Below, one piece after another: positions 33,195 through 42,940 of a stretch of DNA of 64,000 nt. A model generated the notes under the pieces. That model was not told the DNA's origin, did no database searches, and saw nothing but the letters and a program-made list of their open reading frames with translations. The stretch is from Candidatus Accumulibacter aalborgensis (lineage in GTDB: Bacteria; Pseudomonadota; Gammaproteobacteria; Burkholderiales; Rhodocyclaceae). The stretch is from the NCBI RefSeq assembly GCF_900089955.1, contig NZ_FLQX01000159.1, positions 1 to 64,000 on the forward strand, given 5' to 3'. A program made the position numbers and the translations under genes. Positions within the stretch are counted from its first letter, which is position 1. Every line of letters begins with the position of its first letter.

Positions 33195-34400
33195 ATGTCC
33201 GACTCAAGCACCGACCGTATGAGCAGCGAAGAAAAACGCTCAGGAATCGGCCTGTCCGCCGTATTTGCCTTGCGCATGCTGGGCCTGTTCCTGATCCTGC
33301 CGGTCTTTTCGATCTATGCCAGGGAATTGCCATCCGGCAATGATGTGGCGCTGGTCGGGATCGCGCTGGGTGCCTACGGATTGACCCAAGCCTGCCTGCA
33401 GATTGCCTACGGCGCCGCTTCGGATCGTTTTGGCAGGAAGCCGGTGATCGTTTTCGGGCTCGTTCTGTTTATCGCCGGCAGCTTCGTTGCCGCCTTTGCC
33501 GACGACATCTACGTCGTCATCGCCGGTCGTGTGCTGCAGGGTGCCGGAGCCATTTCGGCGGCGGTCACCGCGCTCGCCGCCGACCTCACGCGCGAGCAAC
33601 ACCTGACCAAGGTGATGGCGATGATCGGCTCGTCGATCGGTCTGGTTTTTGCCATCTCGATGGTCGGCGCGCCGCTGCTCTATGTCACCATCGGCATGCC
33701 CGGAATCTTCGCGCTGACCGGGGTGCTGGCCATGCTGGCCATCTTCGTCGTGCTCAAGGTCGTCCCGGCAGCACCCGCGGTTCCGCGCCAACCCACCTGG
33801 CGGAGCTTTGTCGAAGTCCTGTCGGATCGCCAGTTGCTGCGCCTGAACTTCGGTGTCTTTGCCCTGCACCTGATGCTGACCGCGATGTGGGTCTTGCTGC
33901 CGGCACAACTGATCAGCACCGGCGGTCTGCCGGTCGCCGAACACTGGAAGGTCTACCTGCCTGCACTACTGCTGTCGTTCGTCATCATGGTGCCAGCGAT
34001 CGTTCTTGCCGAGCGATTTGCGCGCATGAAACTGGTCTTCAATGCCGCCATCGTCGTCCTGCTGGTCGTTCAGGCCGGTTTCGGCCTGTTTTCCGCCGGG
34101 CTCTACGCGCTGTCCTTGTGGCTGATGCTGTTCTTCGTTGCCTTCAACATCCTCGAAGCGACGCAACCATCGCTGATTTCACGGATGGCCCCAGCGCACG
34201 CCAAGGGCGCAGCACTCGGCGTGTACAACACGACGCAAGCGCTGGGACTCTTTCTTGGCGGCGTATTCGGTGGCGTGCTGGCCAAGTATGCCGGCCCGGG
34301 TGCCGTCTGGGCCGGCGGCGCCGTGCTGACCATCGTCTGGCTGATGCTGGGGCTGACGATGACCATGCCGCCCCTGCGAAGCCGGCAACAGAAGGCATAA
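33195..34400 (+). CDS. MFS drug/sugar exporter (YajR-like)
   Basis: The 401-residue protein has twelve predicted membrane helices and the MFS signature loop after helix 2 (YGAASDRFGRKPVI). The helix 5 region, VGAPLLY, and the overall length fit 12-helix drug:H+ antiporters related to YajR, without YajR's C-terminal soluble domain. The substrate cannot be read from sequence. It is transcribed divergently from uvrA and followed by ssb after 51 bases. Confidence 0.88.
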   Translation: MSDSSTDRMSSEEKRSGIGLSAVFALRMLGLFLILPVFSIYARELPSGNDVALVGIALGAYGLTQACLQIAYGAASDRFGRKPVIVFGLVLFIAGSFVAAFADDIYVVIAGRVLQGAGAISAAVTALAADLTREQHLTKVMAMIGSSIGLVFAISMVGAPLLYVTIGMPGIFALTGVLAMLAIFVVLKVVPAAPAVPRQPTWRSFVEVLSDRQLLRLNFGVFALHLMLTAMWVLLPAQLISTGGLPVAEHWKVYLPALLLSFVIMVPAIVLAERFARMKLVFNAAIVVLLVVQAGFGLFSAGLYALSLWLMLFFVAFNILEATQPSLISRMAPAHAKGAALGVYNTTQALGLFLGGVFGGVLAKYAGPGAVWAGGAVLTIVWLMLGLTMTMPPLRSRQQKA

Positions 34401-34451
34401 GCCCCTTATAATCGCGCTCATCTCTTCTCGCATACCATTAAGGGAGGCAAC

Positions 34452-34934
34452 ATGGCTTCGGTCAATAAAGTGATTCTCGTCGGCAACCTCGGTGCTGACC
34501 CGGAAACCCGCTACCTGCCGAGCGGCGACGCCGTCTGCAACATCAGGATGGCGACCACCGATCGTATTCGCGACAAGGCGTCGGGCGAGTACAAGGAGAG
34601 TACCGAGTGGCACCGGGTCGTCTTCTTCGGCAAACTGGCCGAAACCGCTGGCCAATACCTGAAGAAAGGACGTCAGGTCTACGTCGAAGGGCGCATCAGG
34701 ACCAACAAGTGGCAGGACAAGGACGGTAACGAACGCTATACCACCGAAATCATCGGCAACGAAATGAAGATGCTCGGCAGCCGTGAGGGGATGGGCTCGC
34801 CGGCCAGCGGCGAAAGCGAATACGGAGGCAGCATGCCGTCGTCGTCGGCCGGGTCCGGAACCGGCGCCGCGCGCCCGGCACCGGCCAAGAAGACGCCGAG
34901 TTTCGACGACATGGACGACGATATTCCGTTCTAA
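34452..34934 (+). CDS. ssb: Single-stranded DNA-binding protein
   Basis: The 160-residue protein has the SSB OB-fold ([21 protein letters not shown], then [14 protein letters not shown] and [11 protein letters not shown]). A Gly/Ser/Pro-rich linker follows, and the acidic tail ending [10 protein letters not shown] is the universal partner-binding tip. It protects single-stranded DNA in replication and repair. A TATAAT-like hexamer and an AGGGAGG ribosome site precede it. Neighbourhood with uvrA is common in proteobacteria. Confidence 0.97.
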   Translation: MASVNKVILVGNLGADPETRYLPSGDAVCNIRMATTDRIRDKASGEYKESTEWHRVVFFGKLAETAGQYLKKGRQVYVEGRIRTNKWQDKDGNERYTTEIIGNEMKMLGSREGMGSPASGESEYGGSMPSSSAGSGTGAARPAPAKKTPSFDDMDDDIPF

Positions 34935-34952
34935 CGTGGTGAGGAGGCGATG

Positions 34953-35900
34953 ATGAACTGGCCAATTTTTCTCCGGGGCTGGATTTTTCGCTGTATCAGC
35001 CTCTGTTTGATCGGTGTTTCGCTCGGTGTCGGCGCGAAGCCCTTGCCAGAAGACCCCTTGCAACGGCGCTGCTGGCTGAAATATACCGTGGAGAGAACCT
35101 CGCTCAGCCTGGTTCCTGACTCGACCCCGGTGACATTTTCCAACCTGGCCAACGGCTATACGGTGCGCAGCCCCTTGTGGGTCGAGTTTGGCATTCGCGG
35201 CATGGGAGTGATGCCGGCCGGCAACCAGAAGGACAACACCGGCCATCATCACCTGTTGATCGATACGCCGTTGCCGGCGGCTGTTGCTGATCCGCTTCCC
35301 TTCTCGGATACGCATCGGCATTTTGGTAAAGGACAGACCGGTACGGTGCTCGATTTGTCGCCTGGGGAACACACGCTACGCCTGCTGTTTGCCGACCATC
35401 AGCACCGCCCGTATTTCGTTTTCAGCCCGGAAATAAAAATCACCGTTGCCGGCAAGCGTGACCAGGCGCCGGCACCGCAGATCGACGCCGATCGCTTCGA
35501 CAACACCTGCAGCAAGTGGTATCAGGACGAAATCACGACCCCGCCAGGCACCGGCAAGGCTGTTTATGTAAAGAACATCCGCAGCGGCGAGCCGGTAGGG
35601 ACACCGCTGCTGGTGAAACTGGGCGTCATTGGTTTCGGCGTTGCGCCGGCCGGGAGTCCGGTCAAGGACGCCGGCTATTTTGTCCTGAATGTGAGCAAGA
35701 ACAAGGTTCCCGTGAGCACCGTTGCGCTCAAGGATGGCGAGACGGAAACCGTCGTCGATCTGCCTCTGGGTGACTACGAGCTTGAAGTCGTTTTTATGGC
35801 GGTGGATGGCAAGCGCTTGTTGAAAGACGAATTGGCGATCTCGGTAGTCAGGAAACAAAGGGAAACCGTCGGGAACAGTCGCAGCAAGGCGCCGAAATGA
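34953..35900 (+). CDS. Exported protein with tandem DUF4399-like domains
   Basis: The 315-residue protein has an N-terminal hydrophobic leader (FLRGWIFRCISLCLIGVSLG) and then a DUF4399 domain at ~residues 65-155, with GMGVMPAG, GHHHLLID, DTHRHFGKGQT and LSPGEHTLRLLF motifs. A second, diverged copy at ~205-290 repeats the order (IGFGVAPAGSPVKDAGYF, DLPLGDYELEVVF) but lacks the histidine cluster. The first copy's His-rich motif may bind metal; that is inference. The ATG at 34953 has better ribosome-site spacing than one codon upstream. Confidence 0.8.
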   Translation: MNWPIFLRGWIFRCISLCLIGVSLGVGAKPLPEDPLQRRCWLKYTVERTSLSLVPDSTPVTFSNLANGYTVRSPLWVEFGIRGMGVMPAGNQKDNTGHHHLLIDTPLPAAVADPLPFSDTHRHFGKGQTGTVLDLSPGEHTLRLLFADHQHRPYFVFSPEIKITVAGKRDQAPAPQIDADRFDNTCSKWYQDEITTPPGTGKAVYVKNIRSGEPVGTPLLVKLGVIGFGVAPAGSPVKDAGYFVLNVSKNKVPVSTVALKDGETETVVDLPLGDYELEVVFMAVDGKRLLKDELAISVVRKQRETVGNSRSKAPK

Positions 35901-36129
35901 GCGCAGCAGCGTGGTCCTGGGTGGCTTGGCTCGTGCCGCCGGCGAGGCGTTTCCGTTGCACGCGCTTGGCATTGCGCTTCTGCGCCCGCTCGGCGGCTGC
36001 GGCGGTGTCGCAACGGGTTTCGGCGATTTCGGAAAGGGTGCTATAGTCCTTGAAGACTTCCTTCAGGCCGAGCGATTCGTGGATCGGGGGGACGAAGAAT
36101 CTTTCGCGCAGTCGAAATTTTTTTGGCAT
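35848..36129 (-). CDS. Possible small hypothetical protein
   Basis: The 93-codon minus-strand frame reads plausibly in its first 65 residues (MPKKFRLRERFFVPPIHES, then LKEVFKDYSTLSEIAETRCD and a basic helical RAQKRNAKRVQRK stretch). The tail is low-quality and overlaps the 3' end of the DUF4399 gene. It faces convergently towards that gene and divergently from cioA. No family is recognised; it may be a real conserved small protein with a later true stop eroded, or a chance frame. Confidence 0.35.
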   Translation of the reverse strand: MPKKFRLRERFFVPPIHESLGLKEVFKDYSTLSEIAETRCDTAAAAERAQKRNAKRVQRKRLAGGTSQATQDHAAALISAPCCDCSRRFPFVS

Positions 36130-36177
36130 TCGCCCGCGACCGGGGGGTGTCTAAACTTCAGTTAAATGGAATTGGCA

Positions 36178-37596
36178 ATGGCACTTGACCCGGTCATCCT
36201 GTCGCGAATTCAGTTCGCGTTTGTCATCAGCTTCCACATCATCTTCCCGGCCTTCACCATCGGGCTGGCGGCGTGGTTGGCGACCATCGAAGGCGCGCGG
36301 CTATTTACCGGCAACACCCTGTACCGGCGCGTGTTCGACTTCTGGCTCAAGGTCTTCGCGGTATCCTTCGGCATGGGCGTGGTCACCGGCATCGTCATGG
36401 CCTTCCAGTTCGGCACCAACTGGAGCGTGCTGGCGGCGAAGACCGGTTCGATCCAGGGGCCGCTGCTCGGCTACGAAGGTTTCACCGCCTTCCTGCTCGA
36501 AGCCACCTTCTTCGGCGTGATGCTGCTCGGGCGTGAGCGTGTGTCGCCGCGCTTCTACTTCTTCGCCTGCTGCATGGTCTCGCTGGGCACCATGTTCTCG
36601 TCGTTCTGGATTCTGGCCAACAACAGCTGGATGCAGGTGCCGCTGGGCCACACCATCGTCGAAGGCAAGATCATTCCCGCCGACTGGCAGCAGATCGTGC
36701 TCGGCCCAGTGATGATGGTGCGCTGGCCGCACATGCTGCTCGCCGCCTTCCTGACCACCGGAATGTGCGTCGCTGCCTCCGGCGCCTGGTACACACTGCG
36801 CGACGTGCATCGCGATGAAGGCCGGGTGATGCTGCATTGGGGTCTCGCGCTGGTGGCGCTGATCATTCCGGTGCAACTGTATTTCGGGCACCTGACCGGT
36901 CTCTATGTTCTGAAGCACCAGCCGGCCAAGTTCGCCGCCATCGAGGCGCGCTGGGAAAACGAGCAACCGGCCAGCGAGGTGCTGCTTGCCATTCCCGACG
37001 AAGCCAGTGAGCGCAACCTGTTCGCCATCACCGTTCCCAAGCTCGGCAGCATGATCGCCTCGGGCAACTGGACCGCGGCCGAAGTCGGGCTTGAATCCTT
37101 CCCCAAGGAAGATCGTCCGCCGGTGGTGATCCCGTTCTTCGGTTTTCGCATCATGGTCGGCATGGGCCTGGTGATGCTCGCCGTGTCGTGGTTCGGCAAC
37201 CTTCTGCGCTGGCGCGGAACGCTCGAAACGAAGCGCTGGTTTCTTTGGGGCACCTTCCTGTCGTTCCCGAGCGGCTTCGTCGCCGTGCTCACCGGCTGGT
37301 TCACCGCCGAGGTCGGCCGCCAGCCCTGGGTGGTCTATGGCTTGCTGCGCACCAAGGACGCGGTCACCCCGTCGCTGACCACCGGTGACGTGGCGTTCTC
37401 GCTGGCCGGCTATATGGTGGTCTATGCGGTGGTATACAGTTTCGGGCTGCACTACATCTACTGCTTGCTGCGTGACGGCCCCGGCGCGGACGCCAAGCCA
37501 GGCAGCGGCGTCACCGGCGCCACCGGCAAGCGGCCACTGGCCTTTGCCGGCCATCCCGACACCGCCACCGGCGGCAGCCGGAGACAAGAGCCATGA
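36178..37596 (+). CDS. cioA: Cytochrome bd-type quinol oxidase subunit I (CioA-like)
   Basis: This membrane subunit oxidises quinol and carries the haems. The 472-residue length and short Q-loop fit the cyanide-insensitive CioA branch rather than the long-loop CydA of enterobacteria. The haem-ligand His near residue 19 (SFHIIFPAFTIGL) and the conserved GRQPWVVYG segment are present. An in-frame ATG four codons upstream is possible, but GGAA spacing favours 36178. It overlaps cioB by four bases. Subunits of this type work at low oxygen or under cyanide or NO stress; no CydX-like small subunit is visible. Confidence 0.93.
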   Translation: MALDPVILSRIQFAFVISFHIIFPAFTIGLAAWLATIEGARLFTGNTLYRRVFDFWLKVFAVSFGMGVVTGIVMAFQFGTNWSVLAAKTGSIQGPLLGYEGFTAFLLEATFFGVMLLGRERVSPRFYFFACCMVSLGTMFSSFWILANNSWMQVPLGHTIVEGKIIPADWQQIVLGPVMMVRWPHMLLAAFLTTGMCVAASGAWYTLRDVHRDEGRVMLHWGLALVALIIPVQLYFGHLTGLYVLKHQPAKFAAIEARWENEQPASEVLLAIPDEASERNLFAITVPKLGSMIASGNWTAAEVGLESFPKEDRPPVVIPFFGFRIMVGMGLVMLAVSWFGNLLRWRGTLETKRWFLWGTFLSFPSGFVAVLTGWFTAEVGRQPWVVYGLLRTKDAVTPSLTTGDVAFSLAGYMVVYAVVYSFGLHYIYCLLRDGPGADAKPGSGVTGATGKRPLAFAGHPDTATGGSRRQEP

Positions 37597-38600
37597 GCGA
37601 GCTGCAAGCCAGCGACCTGGCGCTGTTCTGGGCCGGCGTGATCGCCTTGGCGATCATGGTCTATGTGATCCTCGACGGCTTCGACCTGGGCGTCGGAATT
37701 CTGTTTGGTAGCACCGCCGACGAGGCCAAGCGCGTGTCGATGATGAACACCATCGCGCCGTTCTGGGACGGCAACGAGACCTGGCTGGTGATCGTCGGCG
37801 CCGGCCTTTTCGCGACCTTCCCGACGGTCTATGCGGTCTTCCTGAGCGCCTTCTACATCCCGGTGCTGTTGCTGCTTTTCGGTCTGATCTTCCGCGGCGT
37901 CGCCTTCGAGTTCCGCTACCGTAGCCAGCGCATGCGCTGGCTGTGGGACTGGGGTTTCTTCATCGGCTCGGTCGTTGTCGCCTTCGTGCAGGGCGCGGCC
38001 GTGGGCGCGATGATGCGCGGTATCCGCGTCGCCGACGGTCAATATGTCGGCGGCTCGTTCGACTGGCTGCACCCGTTCGCGGTGCTCACCGGCGTCGGCC
38101 TGGTTTTTGGCTATGCGCTGCTCGGCGCCGGCTGGCTCGTCCTCAAGAGCGACGGCGCGCTGCGCGACTGGGCCTATACGCGCATCGGCTGGCTGGTGGC
38201 AATCGTCTTCGTGATCATCGCCGCGGCCTTCGCCACCGTGCTGAGTGTCGATACCGGTGCACTGGCACAGGGCCACCTGGCCGATCGAGCCTGGGGCTGG
38301 GTCTTTCCGCTGCTCGGCGTGGCCGCATTAATGTCGGCGGCATGGGCTGCGCGGGCGCGGCGCGACGCCTTGCCGTTTGCGTGCACCGCTCTGTTTTTCG
38401 TCGCCGCGTTCCTCACCCTGGGGGTGATGTTCTGGCCGTACATGGTGCCCTATGCCCTTACCGTGGCTAACGCCGCCGCACCGGACGTCTCGCTGCGCTT
38501 CCTGTTCTATGGCGGCGTAGTGGTGCTGCCGGTGGTCGCCATCTACACCATCGGCGTGTACTGGGTGTTCCGCGGCAAGGTGCGCGGCGGCTACGGTTGA
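37593..38600 (+). CDS. cioB: Cytochrome bd-type quinol oxidase subunit II (CioB-like)
   Basis: The 335-residue integral membrane protein pairs with CioA. Family landmarks include YVILDGFDLGVGILFG near the N-terminus, PFWDGNETWLVIVGAGLFATFP and FRGVAFEFRY. The ATGA overlap with cioA couples their translation. The downstream GH63-type gene follows after 51 bases on the same strand, and the whole block to 46372 is co-directional with short gaps. Confidence 0.93.
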   Translation: MSELQASDLALFWAGVIALAIMVYVILDGFDLGVGILFGSTADEAKRVSMMNTIAPFWDGNETWLVIVGAGLFATFPTVYAVFLSAFYIPVLLLLFGLIFRGVAFEFRYRSQRMRWLWDWGFFIGSVVVAFVQGAAVGAMMRGIRVADGQYVGGSFDWLHPFAVLTGVGLVFGYALLGAGWLVLKSDGALRDWAYTRIGWLVAIVFVIIAAAFATVLSVDTGALAQGHLADRAWGWVFPLLGVAALMSAAWAARARRDALPFACTALFFVAAFLTLGVMFWPYMVPYALTVANAAAPDVSLRFLFYGGVVVLPVVAIYTIGVYWVFRGKVRGGYG

Positions 38601-38651
38601 TCGGGAAAGCGGACCATGATCCAGACTGATCCACCGCCAGGAGCGACAACA

Positions 38652-41390
38652 ATGCCCGCTGAAAAGCAACGCCTTGCCGACGACAAGGCGGGCCGGACCG
38701 ACTGGCGTCACTGGGGTCCCTACGTTTCCGAGCGGCAATGGGGTACCGTCCGCGAAGATTACAGTCCCGACGGCAACGCATGGAGCTACCTGCCGCACGA
38801 GCATGCGCGCAGCCGGGCCTATCGCTGGGGCGAGGATGGCATTGCCGGCTTCAGCGACGACCGGCAATATCTCTGTTTCTCGCTGGCCCTGTGGAACGGC
38901 CACGACCCGCTGCTCAAAGAACGACTGTTCGGCCTGACCAACAGCGAGGGCAATCACGGCGAGGACGTCAAGGAGCTGTACTACTACCTCGACGCGACGC
39001 CGACGCATTCCTACCTGAAGATGCTGTACAAGTATCCGCAGGCGGAATTCCCTTACGCCCGCCTGCTGCAGGAGAACCAGCAGCGCGGCGCGGAGCAAGC
39101 CGAGTTCGAGTTGCTCGACACCGGTTTGTTTGACGACGATGCGTACTTCGACGTCTTTGTCGAATACGCGAAGGCCGCCGCCGACGACATCCTGATACAG
39201 GTGAGCGTGCACAATCGCGGCGCCGAGACGGCGCCGCTGTCGCTGCTGCCGCAACTGTGCTGCCGCAATACCTGGTCATGGCGCGCGAAGCCCGAGAAGC
39301 CCACGCTCTCGGCCGCTTCCGGCGGCGTCAATATCGACCATCCGGAGCTGGGCAAATACCGCCTGGACTGCGAGGCTGATGGCGATGGCGTACCCACTCT
39401 GCTCTTTTGCGAGAACGAAACCAATGCCCGGCGGCACTTTGACCAGCCCGACGCGACAGGGTTTTTCAAGGACGCCTTTCACGAGTACGTCGTCGAGGGC
39501 AACACGTCGGCGGTCAATCCCGCACAAACCGGAAGCAAGGCGGGCGCGCTTTACTCGCTGAGCGTGCCAGCGGGCGGCAGCGTGCGTGTGCGGCTGCGAC
39601 TAGCCCGTACCGCAACAGCCGGGAAACCCGCGCAGCCCTTTGCCAACTTCGATGCGCTATTCGCCCGCCGCCACAGCGAAGCAGATCATTTCTATGCCGA
39701 CTTGCAGCGCGAGATCGCCGATGCCGACGAGCGCCTGGTACAGCGCCAGGCCTTCGCCGGGATGATCTGGAGCAAGCAGTTCTTTCACTACGATGTCCAC
39801 AAGTGGCTTGACGGCGACTCCGGCGAGCCGCAGCCTCCGGCGGCGCGAAAACGGGGCCGCAATCGCGACTGGAAGCATTTCGCCGCCGCCGAGGTGTTGT
39901 CGATGCCGGACAAGTGGGAGTATCCGTGGTTCGCCGCCTGGGACCTCGCATTCCACTGCCTGCCGCTGGCGGTGATCGACGCCGAGTTCGCCAAGTCGCA
40001 ACTGATTTTGTTGACCCGCGAGTGGTACATGCATCCCAACGGTCAGCTACCTGCGTACGAGTGGGAGTTCAGCGACGTTAATCCGCCGGTGCACGCCTGG
40101 GCGGCATTTCGCGTCTTCCAGATCGATCGCCGGCAGCGCCGCGAGGCGGACCATGGTGACCCATCCGATCCCGGCGACCTGGTGTTTCTCGAACGCGTCT
40201 TTCAGAAGCTGCTGCTCAACTTCACTTGGTGGGTCAATCGCAAGGACGAACAGGGACGCAACATTTTCCAGGGTGGCTTCCTCGGACTCGATAACATTGG
40301 CTGCTTCGACCGCAGCAAGCCCTTGCCGACCGGCGGCTTCATCAACCAGGCAGACGGGACCAGCTGGATGGCGATGTTCTGCCTCAACCTGTTGCGCATC
40401 GCGGTCGAGCTGGCGGTCCATAACCACGTCTACGAAGACCTCGCGAGCAAGTTCTTCGAGCATTTCCTCGCTATCGCGGGCGCCATCAACGGCGTTGAAG
40501 ACGAATCGTCAGGCCTCTGGGACGAGACCGACCAGTTTTACTATGACCACCTGAGTCTTCCCGACGGACGCAGCATCCCCTTGCGTGTGCATTCCATCGT
40601 CGGCCTGATTCCGCTGTTTGCCGTGCAGCCTGCGGACGTCGAACTGGTCGCGCAACTGCCCGAATTCTCCGTACGCATGCAATGGTACCTGGAGCATCGT
40701 CCGGCACTGGCCGCCCTGATCTCGAACTGGCGTGTCCCTGGCTGCGCCAATCGCATTCTGCTTTCGCTGCTGCGCGGCCACCGCACCAAGGCCTTGCTGC
40801 GTCGGATGCTCAACGAGAGTGACTTCCTTTCTCCCTACGGCGTGCGCGCGCTTTCGAAGTTCCACGAGCGCGAACCCTTCCGCGTCGACGTCGGCGGTGC
40901 GAACTACGAGGTCGACTACTGGCCGGGCGAGTCGCGCAGCGGTCTGTTCGGAGGCAACTCGAATTGGCGCGGACCCGTCTGGATGCCGATCAACTATCTG
41001 ATCATCGAGTCGCTGCAGCAGTTTCACCACTACTACGGCGATGATTTCAAGGTCGAGTGTCCGACCGGGTCCGGGAAGTTTATGACGCTCAAGCAGGTGG
41101 CGGATGAATTGAGCCGTCGCCTGACATGCCTGTTCCTCAAGGGCGAAGATGGTCAGCGACCGGTGCTCAAATCGCATCCCAAGCTGGCGACCGACCCGCA
41201 TTTTCGCGACTACATCCTGTTTCACGAGTATTTTCATGGCGACAATGGCTGCGGTCTGGGTGCGTCGCACCAGACTGGCTGGACGGGCCTGGTTGCGAAA
41301 CTTCTGCAACCCGGCAGCGGGCCGGCGGAGCAACTGCCGGCCGCCCAAGCAACAGCAAAGCCGGCGCTGCCGAGCGAGGACAAGCCATGA
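38652..41390 (+). CDS. GH63-like (MGH1-type) glucosidase
   Basis: The 912-residue cytoplasmic protein (no signal peptide) resembles bacterial GH63-like glucosidases with an (alpha/alpha)6 toroid in the C-terminal half. An N-terminal beta-rich region opens with RLADDKAGRTDWRHWGPYVSERQWGTVRED. The catalytic-domain segments include FAAWDLAFHCLPLAVIDAEFAK, PAYEWEFSDVNPPVHAWA and NWRGPVWMPINYLI. Family members hydrolyse glucosyl-glycerate, mannosyl-glycerate or alpha-glucosides; the substrate here is unknown. The ATG at 38652 has an AGGAG site; an upstream in-frame ATG at 38616 is less likely. It overlaps the GMC gene by four bases, so both belong together. Confidence 0.83.
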   Translation: MPAEKQRLADDKAGRTDWRHWGPYVSERQWGTVREDYSPDGNAWSYLPHEHARSRAYRWGEDGIAGFSDDRQYLCFSLALWNGHDPLLKERLFGLTNSEGNHGEDVKELYYYLDATPTHSYLKMLYKYPQAEFPYARLLQENQQRGAEQAEFELLDTGLFDDDAYFDVFVEYAKAAADDILIQVSVHNRGAETAPLSLLPQLCCRNTWSWRAKPEKPTLSAASGGVNIDHPELGKYRLDCEADGDGVPTLLFCENETNARRHFDQPDATGFFKDAFHEYVVEGNTSAVNPAQTGSKAGALYSLSVPAGGSVRVRLRLARTATAGKPAQPFANFDALFARRHSEADHFYADLQREIADADERLVQRQAFAGMIWSKQFFHYDVHKWLDGDSGEPQPPAARKRGRNRDWKHFAAAEVLSMPDKWEYPWFAAWDLAFHCLPLAVIDAEFAKSQLILLTREWYMHPNGQLPAYEWEFSDVNPPVHAWAAFRVFQIDRRQRREADHGDPSDPGDLVFLERVFQKLLLNFTWWVNRKDEQGRNIFQGGFLGLDNIGCFDRSKPLPTGGFINQADGTSWMAMFCLNLLRIAVELAVHNHVYEDLASKFFEHFLAIAGAINGVEDESSGLWDETDQFYYDHLSLPDGRSIPLRVHSIVGLIPLFAVQPADVELVAQLPEFSVRMQWYLEHRPALAALISNWRVPGCANRILLSLLRGHRTKALLRRMLNESDFLSPYGVRALSKFHEREPFRVDVGGANYEVDYWPGESRSGLFGGNSNWRGPVWMPINYLIIESLQQFHHYYGDDFKVECPTGSGKFMTLKQVADELSRRLTCLFLKGEDGQRPVLKSHPKLATDPHFRDYILFHEYFHGDNGCGLGASHQTGWTGLVAKLLQPGSGPAEQLPAAQATAKPALPSEDKP

Positions 41391-42928
41391 GCAACGACTA
41401 CGACGTTATCATCATCGGCAGTGGCGCGGGCGGCGGCACGCTGGCGCTCAAGCTCGCGCCATCGGGTAAACGAGTTCTCATCCTTGAACGGGGTGACTAT
41501 CTGCCGCGCGAAAAACAGAACTGGGACGTGAACGAGGTCTTTGTCAGGAGCCGTTACGTTTCCAGCGACACGTGGCATGACCTGAACGACAAGCCGTTCC
41601 AGCCGGGAGTCCATTATTTCGTCGGCGGCGCGACCAAGATGTACGGTGCGGCGCTGTTCCGCCTGCGTGAGAACGACTTCACCGCGCACCGAACGGCCGA
41701 CGGCATGACTGCCGATTGGCCGATCGGCTACCGGGAGTTTGAGCCGTATTACACGCAGGCCGAGCAGCTGTATCAGGTGCACGGCCAACGGGGCGACGAT
41801 CCGACCGATCCGCCGGCCAGCGCGCCTTACCCGTTTCCGCCGGTCAGCCACGAGCCGCGCATCGCGGAAATCGCCGATGGCCTGCGCCGCGCCGGTTATC
41901 ACCCGTCGTATGCGCCGAGCGCGATCATGCTCGACGAGGCCGACCGGCCGAACAGCCGCTGCATTCGTTGTGACTCCTGCGATGGCTACCCCTGCCTGGT
42001 TCACGCCAAGGCCGATGCCGAGATCATCGCCGTTCGTCCCGCGCTGAAGTATCCGAACGTGACGCTGCTGACCAAGGCGCACGTCCACCGCCTGGAGACC
42101 AGCGCCAGCGGCCGCGAGGTCAGCAAGGTGATCGTCGATCGCGACGGCCGGCGCGAGGAATTCACCGCCGGCTTAGTCGTCGTTTCCTGCGGCGCGGCCA
42201 ACTCGGCGCGGCTGCTGTTGATGTCGGCTGACAGCAAACATCCGCGCGGCCTGGCCAACGGCTCGGATAGGGTCGGCCGTCATTACATGTTTCACAACGC
42301 CATTGCGCTGGTCGCGCTTTCCCGGCGCGAGAACACCACCGAGTTCCAGAAAACGCTGACCGTCAACGATTTCTATCTCGGCGCCACCGACTACGAGTTT
42401 CCTCTCGGCAACATCCAGATGCTCGGCAAGTCCAAGGGGCCGATGTTCCGGGACGACGCACATGGTTTCGCGCCGGGTTTCACGCTCGATCAGATGGCCA
42501 AACACGCGGTGGACTTCTGGCTGACCAGCGAAGACCTGGGCCTGCCACAGAACCGCGTGACGCTGACTGCACAGGGCGAGATCAAGCTGCATTACGAGTT
42601 CAGCAACCTCGAACCACTCGATCGTTTGCGCCACAAGCTGCAGTCCATGCTCGAGCACATGGACATGCACCCGCACCTTGTCCCGAACAATCTCTACCTC
42701 GGGAAACACATCCCGATCGCCGGTGTTGCCCATCAGGCGGGTACCTGCCGGTTCGGTGCCGACCCCGCCACCTCGGTGCTCGACGTGAACTGCAAAGCGC
42801 ACGAAGTCGATAACCTCTATGTCGTGGACACCAGCTTCTTTCCCAGCATCGGCGCCGTCAATCCGTCGCTGACGGCGATCGCCAACGCGTTGCGCGTCGG
42901 CGACCACCTGCTCGAGCGCCTGCGCTGA
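41387..42928 (+). CDS. GMC-family FAD oxidoreductase
   Basis: The 513-residue flavoprotein has the N-terminal dinucleotide fold (DYDVIIIGSGAGGGTLALKLA), the GMC-type substrate domain and the C-terminal signature VDTSFFPSIGAVNPSLTAIA. The catalytic His is in GVAHQAGTCRFG. A Cys-rich loop, RCIRCDSCDGYPCLVHAK, resembles that of sugar or polyol dehydrogenases of this family. It likely oxidises a sugar or sugar alcohol and passes electrons to quinone rather than oxygen, which would suit the neighbouring quinol oxidase; that is inferred. Translation is coupled to the GH63-like gene, and the MFS transporter follows after 12 bases. Confidence 0.88.
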   Translation: MSNDYDVIIIGSGAGGGTLALKLAPSGKRVLILERGDYLPREKQNWDVNEVFVRSRYVSSDTWHDLNDKPFQPGVHYFVGGATKMYGAALFRLRENDFTAHRTADGMTADWPIGYREFEPYYTQAEQLYQVHGQRGDDPTDPPASAPYPFPPVSHEPRIAEIADGLRRAGYHPSYAPSAIMLDEADRPNSRCIRCDSCDGYPCLVHAKADAEIIAVRPALKYPNVTLLTKAHVHRLETSASGREVSKVIVDRDGRREEFTAGLVVVSCGAANSARLLLMSADSKHPRGLANGSDRVGRHYMFHNAIALVALSRRENTTEFQKTLTVNDFYLGATDYEFPLGNIQMLGKSKGPMFRDDAHGFAPGFTLDQMAKHAVDFWLTSEDLGLPQNRVTLTAQGEIKLHYEFSNLEPLDRLRHKLQSMLEHMDMHPHLVPNNLYLGKHIPIAGVAHQAGTCRFGADPATSVLDVNCKAHEVDNLYVVDTSFFPSIGAVNPSLTAIANALRVGDHLLERLR

Positions 42929-42940
42929 GGTACGACTGCG

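Noticed and set aside
36301-37587. 428-codon minus-strand frame over cioA
   Set aside because: It is a His/Glu-rich mirror of the hydrophobic cioA coding sequence, typical of antisense frames over membrane proteins.
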